From Phyllobacteriaceae bacterium (lineage in GTDB: Bacteria > Pseudomonadota > Alphaproteobacteria > Rhizobiales > Rhizobiaceae), in NCBI GenBank assembly GCA_023954255.1, contig JAMLIH010000008.1:1-64000 (forward strand): a stretch of DNA of 64,000 nucleotides. The letters run 5' to 3'. Position numbers and translations under genes: made by a program. The notes beneath the pieces are model-generated. The model was not told the origin of the DNA, ran no database searches, and worked only from the letters and a program-made list of their open reading frames with translations. Positions 60,596-64,000 of this stretch are shown in pieces. The stretch's first letter is position 1. Every line of letters starts with the position of its first letter.

Positions 60596-60637
60596 ATGCC
60601 CAAATTCATTCTCGTGGTGGTATGCGCATGCGCGTGA
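60596..60637 (+). CDS. Leader peptide MPKFILVVVCACA of the ilvB attenuator
   Basis: A 13-codon frame with AAGGATAGG upstream encodes five branched-chain residues in a row (Ile-Leu-Val-Val-Val), followed by Cys-Ala-Cys-Ala. Slow translation at these codons when Ile, Leu or Val is scarce would stall the ribosome and change the downstream RNA fold. Too short for standard gene finders. No peptide function beyond this is expected. Confidence 0.82.
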   Translation: MPKFILVVVCACA

Positions 60638-60676
60638 CAGGTTGATAAACCTGTCGCTTCGGCAGCGTATGCGCAA
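60622..60676 (+). promoter_or_regulatory. Competing hairpins of the ilvB attenuator
   Basis: TGCGCATGCGC (60622-60632), within the leader peptide, can pair with GCGTATGCGCA (60666-60676) over 11 bp with one G-U. Inside, ACAGGTT (60637-60643) pairs with AACCTGT (60648-60654). CCTGT (60650-60654) can instead pair with ACAGG (60678-60682), which would break the terminator. The switching model is inferred. Confidence 0.55.
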
Positions 60677-60679
60677 AAC

Positions 60680-60702
60680 AGGCTCCGAAAGGGGCCTTTT
60701 TT
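60680..60702 (+). terminator. Attenuator terminator before ilvB
   Basis: AGGCTCC (60680-60686), a GAAA loop and GGGGCCT (60691-60697) form a 7-bp stem followed by six T residues, about 45 bases after the leader peptide stop. Confidence 0.85.
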
Positions 60703-60816
60703 ATTGCCTGATTTCAGGCCGCCGGTGCGGCAGCGTGTAATCGGGCTTCCATGAAACCGGATTTGGAATTACGACACGGCATCAAGAGCCGTCCGGCAAC
60801 AAAGAGAAATGGAACC

Positions 60817-62619
60817 ATGCCCAAGAGCGTCAAAACGAAACGAGAGAAATCCGCGGCCCGAAAGATGTCCGGCGCCGAGATGGTGATCCAGGCCCTGATC
60901 GACAACGGCGTCGACACGGTGTTCGGCTATCCCGGCGGCGCGGTGCTTCCGATCTATGACGAGATATTCCAGCAGGACAAGGTGAACCACATTCTCGTGC
61001 GCCACGAGCAGGGGGCAGGGCATGCCGCCGAGGGTTATGCACGCTCGACGGGCAAGCCGGGCGTCATGCTGGTCACGTCCGGTCCGGGTGCGACCAATGC
61101 GGTAACACCGCTGCAGGACGCGCTGATGGATTCAATCCCCCTCGTCTGCCTGACCGGCCAGGTTCCCACCGGCCTGATCGGGTCCGATGCCTTCCAGGAA
61201 GCGGATACGGTCGGCATCACCCGGCCCTGCACCAAGCACAACTGGCTGGTCTCTGCGATCGAGGACCTGCCGCGCATCCTGCATGAGGCCTTCTACGTTG
61301 CAACACAGGGGCGCCCCGGTCCGGTGCTGGTCGACATTCCAAAGGACATCCAGTTTGCCACCGGCATGTATTATCCGCCAGAGCATTATGAACTGAAAAG
61401 CTACAAGCCGAAGCTTGAAGGGGAAGATGCAGCCATTGCCGCCGCAGTCGAACTGATGGCAGGCGCCAGGAAGCCGATCCTCTATACCGGCGGCGGTGTC
61501 ATCAACTCCGGGCCGAAAGCCTCGCAATTGCTGCGCAAGCTGGTGGCGAAGACCGGCTTTCCGATCACCTCCACGCTGATGGGGCTGGGCGCCTATCCGG
61601 CTTCCGGCGAAAACTGGCTCGGCATGCTGGGCATGCACGGCACCTATGAAGCCAATCTCGCCATGCATGACTGCGATGTCATGGTATGCGTCGGCGCACG
61701 CTTCGACGACCGCATCACGGGCCGGCTCGATGCCTTTTCGCCGCATTCAAAAAAGATCCACATCGACATCGATCCCTCCTCGATCAACAAGAACGTCCGT
61801 GTCGACGTTCCGATCATCGGCGATGTCGCCCATGTGCTGGAGCGCATGCTGGCACTGTGGGACGGGCTTGAGGAGAAGCCGGAGGATGGCGCACTCAATC
61901 CCTGGTGGTCGCAGATCGACCGCTGGCGCAGCCGCCAGTCGCTGTCCTACAAGCCGTCGAAGGACGTCATCATGCCGCAATACGCCATCGAACGGCTGTA
62001 TGCGCTGACGAAGGACCGCAACACCTTCATCACCACGGAGGTCGGCCAGCATCAGATGTGGGCGGCGCAGTTCTTCGGTTTCGAGGAACCCAACCGCTGG
62101 ATGACATCGGGCGGGCTTGGTACGATGGGCTACGGCCTGCCGGCGGCGCTGGGCGTGCAGATGGCGCATCCCGATGCACTGGTCATCGACATTGCCGGCG
62201 ACGCCTCGGTGCTGATGACGATCCAGGAGATGTCGGCGGCGGTACAGCACCGCGCGCCGATCAAGATCTTCATCCTCAACAACCAGTATATGGGCATGGT
62301 GCGCCAGTGGCAGCAATTGCTGCACGGCAACCGGCTGTCGCATTCCTATACCGAGGCGCTGCCGGACTTCGTCAAGCTGGCGGAAGCCTATGGCGGTGTC
62401 GGCATCAAGTGCGACAAGCCGGGTGAGCTCGACGATGCGATCCGGCACATGATCGACACCGATGCGCCGGTGATCTTCGACTGCCGGGTGGCGAACCTTG
62501 CCAACTGCTTCCCGATGATCCCTTCGGGCAAGGCGCACAACGAAATGCTGCTGCCGGACGAGGCAACCGACGAGGCGGTGGGCTCGGCCATCGACGAGAA
62601 GGGCAAGCAGTTGGTGTAG
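60817..62619 (+). CDS. ilvB: Acetolactate synthase large subunit
   Basis: This 600-residue ThDP enzyme condenses pyruvate (or with 2-ketobutyrate) in the first common step of Val, Leu and Ile synthesis. GYPGGAVLPIYDEIFQQD is at the N-terminus, the ThDP Glu lies in VRHEQGAGHAAEGYAR, and DIAGDASVLMTIQEM with NNQYMGMVRQWQQ is the ThDP/Mg motif. The start at ATG 60817 follows GGAACC; ATG 60751 would add 22 residues. It is controlled by the upstream attenuator. Confidence 0.95.
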   Translation: MPKSVKTKREKSAARKMSGAEMVIQALIDNGVDTVFGYPGGAVLPIYDEIFQQDKVNHILVRHEQGAGHAAEGYARSTGKPGVMLVTSGPGATNAVTPLQDALMDSIPLVCLTGQVPTGLIGSDAFQEADTVGITRPCTKHNWLVSAIEDLPRILHEAFYVATQGRPGPVLVDIPKDIQFATGMYYPPEHYELKSYKPKLEGEDAAIAAAVELMAGARKPILYTGGGVINSGPKASQLLRKLVAKTGFPITSTLMGLGAYPASGENWLGMLGMHGTYEANLAMHDCDVMVCVGARFDDRITGRLDAFSPHSKKIHIDIDPSSINKNVRVDVPIIGDVAHVLERMLALWDGLEEKPEDGALNPWWSQIDRWRSRQSLSYKPSKDVIMPQYAIERLYALTKDRNTFITTEVGQHQMWAAQFFGFEEPNRWMTSGGLGTMGYGLPAALGVQMAHPDALVIDIAGDASVLMTIQEMSAAVQHRAPIKIFILNNQYMGMVRQWQQLLHGNRLSHSYTEALPDFVKLAEAYGGVGIKCDKPGELDDAIRHMIDTDAPVIFDCRVANLANCFPMIPSGKAHNEMLLPDEATDEAVGSAIDEKGKQLV

Positions 62620-62622
62620 CCC

Positions 62623-63537
62623 ATGCAACGCAGACAGCCCGGTCCGGGCGACTACGGCCTGCTCGTCACGCTGGCGATGATCTGGGGCGGCAGCTTCCTG
62701 CTGCAGAAGGTGGCGGTTGGCGAAGTGCCGCCGGTAACCCTCACCGCCGCGCGCCAGGTACTCGGCGCCGTGATATTCGGCGCGATCCTGCTTGTGTCGG
62801 CAACCCGCATCCGGGCAACCCGGCGCGAGCACGGCCTGATGTTTCTCAGTGCCATTTTCGGCTATGCGCTGCCGTTTTCACTGATTTCGACCGGGTTGCA
62901 GAAGATCGACAGCGGGCTGGCCGCGATCCTGATGGGGGCCAGCCCGCTGGTTACCATCGTACTGGCTCATTTCGTCACCGACGACGAGAAGCTCAACGCC
63001 AACAAACTGATGGCGGTGGGGCTCGGCATTGCCGGTCTGATTGTACTGTTCTGGCCTGCGCTGATGAGCGGGGTTACGCAGAACCTTTCCTCGCAGTTGA
63101 TCGTCTTCGGTGGGGCGATCTGTTATGCCATCAACTCCATCATCACCAAGCGGCTGATCCATCTCAACGCCTCGATGCTGATGGGCACAATTGTTTTCTG
63201 GTCTGCGGTGATCCTGCTGCCGGCAGCATTGCTGCTGGAAACGCCGCCGCAGCATCTGCCCGGCACGGCGGCCTCATGGTCAATCGTGCTGCTGGCGATC
63301 TTCCCGACGGTTGCCGCCGCCTTTCTGACCTATGCGCTAATTGCCCGGCAGGGTGCGGGCTTCTTCGGCCAGATCAACCTGCTGGTGCCGCTTGCCGGCG
63401 TTTTCTGGGGAACGCTGATCCTGGCGGAGAAACTGCCCTGGAACGCCTGGCTGGCGCTTTGCGTCATTCTCGGCGGCATTGCCGTCTCGCGCAACTGGAA
63501 TGCCAATCGAAAAGCGGCTAGACCGTTTCACCGTTAG
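62623..63537 (+). CDS. DMT/EamA family transporter
   Basis: This 304-residue inner-membrane protein has about ten helices in two EamA repeats: LLVTLAMIWGGSFLLQKVAV at the start and LIVFGGAICYAINSIITK in the second half. The family exports amino acids or metabolites; the substrate here is unknown. It begins three bases after the ilvB stop, so it is in the same transcript, between ilvB and ilvN. That place hints at a role in branched-chain metabolism. Confidence 0.87.
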   Translation: MQRRQPGPGDYGLLVTLAMIWGGSFLLQKVAVGEVPPVTLTAARQVLGAVIFGAILLVSATRIRATRREHGLMFLSAIFGYALPFSLISTGLQKIDSGLAAILMGASPLVTIVLAHFVTDDEKLNANKLMAVGLGIAGLIVLFWPALMSGVTQNLSSQLIVFGGAICYAINSIITKRLIHLNASMLMGTIVFWSAVILLPAALLLETPPQHLPGTAASWSIVLLAIFPTVAAAFLTYALIARQGAGFFGQINLLVPLAGVFWGTLILAEKLPWNAWLALCVILGGIAVSRNWNANRKAARPFHR

Positions 63538-63654
63538 GTCGAAACGGCAGCTCTCGCCAAGCAACCGGATTACATGGCGCATTTCGGTTTTGCCGATTCC
63601 GTCAAAACCAAAACTGCTCTGGACCGCAACAACAAACGACAGGAACGAAGTAAG

Positions 63655-64000
63655 ATGAGTCCGAAAAAGCAACAGGCAGGCTCCGCCTATTTCATCGCCA
63701 AGGAAACCGAGGTTCCGCGTACGCATGTGCTCTCGGTCCTGGTCAACAACGAGCCGGGCGTGCTTGCCCGTGTCATCGGGCTGTTTTCCGGTCGTGGCTA
63801 CAACATCGAGAGCCTGACGGTTTCCGAAACCAGCCATGAGAGGCACCTGTCGCGGATCACCATCGTTTCCAGCGGCACGGCACATGTGCTCGAGCAGATC
63901 AAGAAGCTGCTGGAGCGCGCGGTGCCGGTGCACCGGGTGGTCGATCTCACCCTGGTTGCCGACGAGAAGGGGTTCGACAAGCCACTCGAACGCGAGCTGG
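63655..64000 (+). CDS. ilvN: Acetolactate synthase small subunit (5' part)
   Basis: The first 115 residues of the regulatory subunit are visible and the gene runs off the window. The ACT domain shows HVLSVLVNNEPGVLARVIGL, FSGRGYNIESLTVSETSH and ERHLSRITIVSSGTAH, which bind the feedback inhibitor valine. A short second segment follows (VHRVVDLTLV). The ATG at 63655 has AGGAACGAAG upstream. Confidence 0.95.
   Translation, partial: MSPKKQQAGSAYFIAKETEVPRTHVLSVLVNNEPGVLARVIGLFSGRGYNIESLTVSETSHERHLSRITIVSSGTAHVLEQIKKLLERAVPVHRVVDLTLVADEKGFDKPLEREL

Larger units (their letters stand above)
60512..60816. other. ilvB leader region
   Basis: This 305-base region holds the ilvB promoter, a 13-codon leader peptide, a set of competing hairpins and a terminator before ilvB. 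The parts are listed separately. It forms a classical amino-acid attenuator layout. Confidence 0.75.

Overview
This is a contiguous chromosomal segment of an alphaproteobacterium, most likely of the order Hyphomicrobiales (Rhizobiales). The evidence is the high GC content, the gene order of the division and cell-wall (dcw) cluster, a circularly permuted two-piece tmRNA gene whose tag reads ANDNYAEARLAA, an alpha-type SspB beside it, and a long FtsZ linker. I cannot name the genus. No phage, insertion sequence, integrase, CRISPR array, tRNA or rRNA gene was seen. The segment looks like core chromosome.

Layout. 1-14.8 kb is the dcw cluster, all on the + strand: murE (cut by the window edge), murF, mraY, murD, ftsW, murG, murC, murB, ddl, ftsQ, ftsA, ftsZ. 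Many genes overlap by a few bases, and the run ends in a strong intrinsic terminator after ftsZ. 15-22 kb continues on + with lpxC, bamD, recN, a DUF922 HExxH protein, ligA and azlCD. 23-31.7 kb is mostly on the - strand: an M24 aminopeptidase, prmA, a CPA1 Na+/H+ antiporter, a serine hydrolase, amtB-glnK and a Spy-like periplasmic protein; a 51-residue small protein lies on +. 31.8-39.4 kb holds a DEAD-box helicase, a VOC protein, a TadG-like vWA protein (-), a CLC-CBS protein (-) and a D-lactate/glycolate-type FAD oxidase. 39.4-46.6 kb holds a very long AsmA protein, sspB with an RHH protein (-), ssrA (-), a DUF2853 protein and a CFA synthase.

47-53.3 kb holds thyA and folA, separated by a reverse-strand lipoprotein, then hflK-hflC-DUF2065-degP, an envelope proteolysis operon. 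53.4-58 kb holds GNAT-serB (-), miaA, a diguanylate cyclase and an arsC-aqpS pair. 58-60.5 kb is a tandem duplication of an outer-membrane-type protein together with its promoter region. 60.5-64 kb is the branched-chain amino acid locus: a promoter, a leader peptide rich in Ile/Leu/Val codons, an intrinsic attenuator, ilvB, a DMT exporter and the start of ilvN.

Functionally, the left third builds peptidoglycan precursors and the Z-ring, then lipid A and outer membrane assembly. The middle carries nitrogen sensing and uptake, ion homeostasis and ribosome rescue. The right carries folate/thymidylate synthesis, envelope quality control and branched-chain amino acid synthesis. I did not find a clearly new multi-gene system. 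The most interesting points are the duplicated outer-membrane genes with matching CtrA-like promoter boxes, the ilvB attenuator, the permuted tmRNA next to sspB, and a CLC protein lacking the internal proton glutamate.
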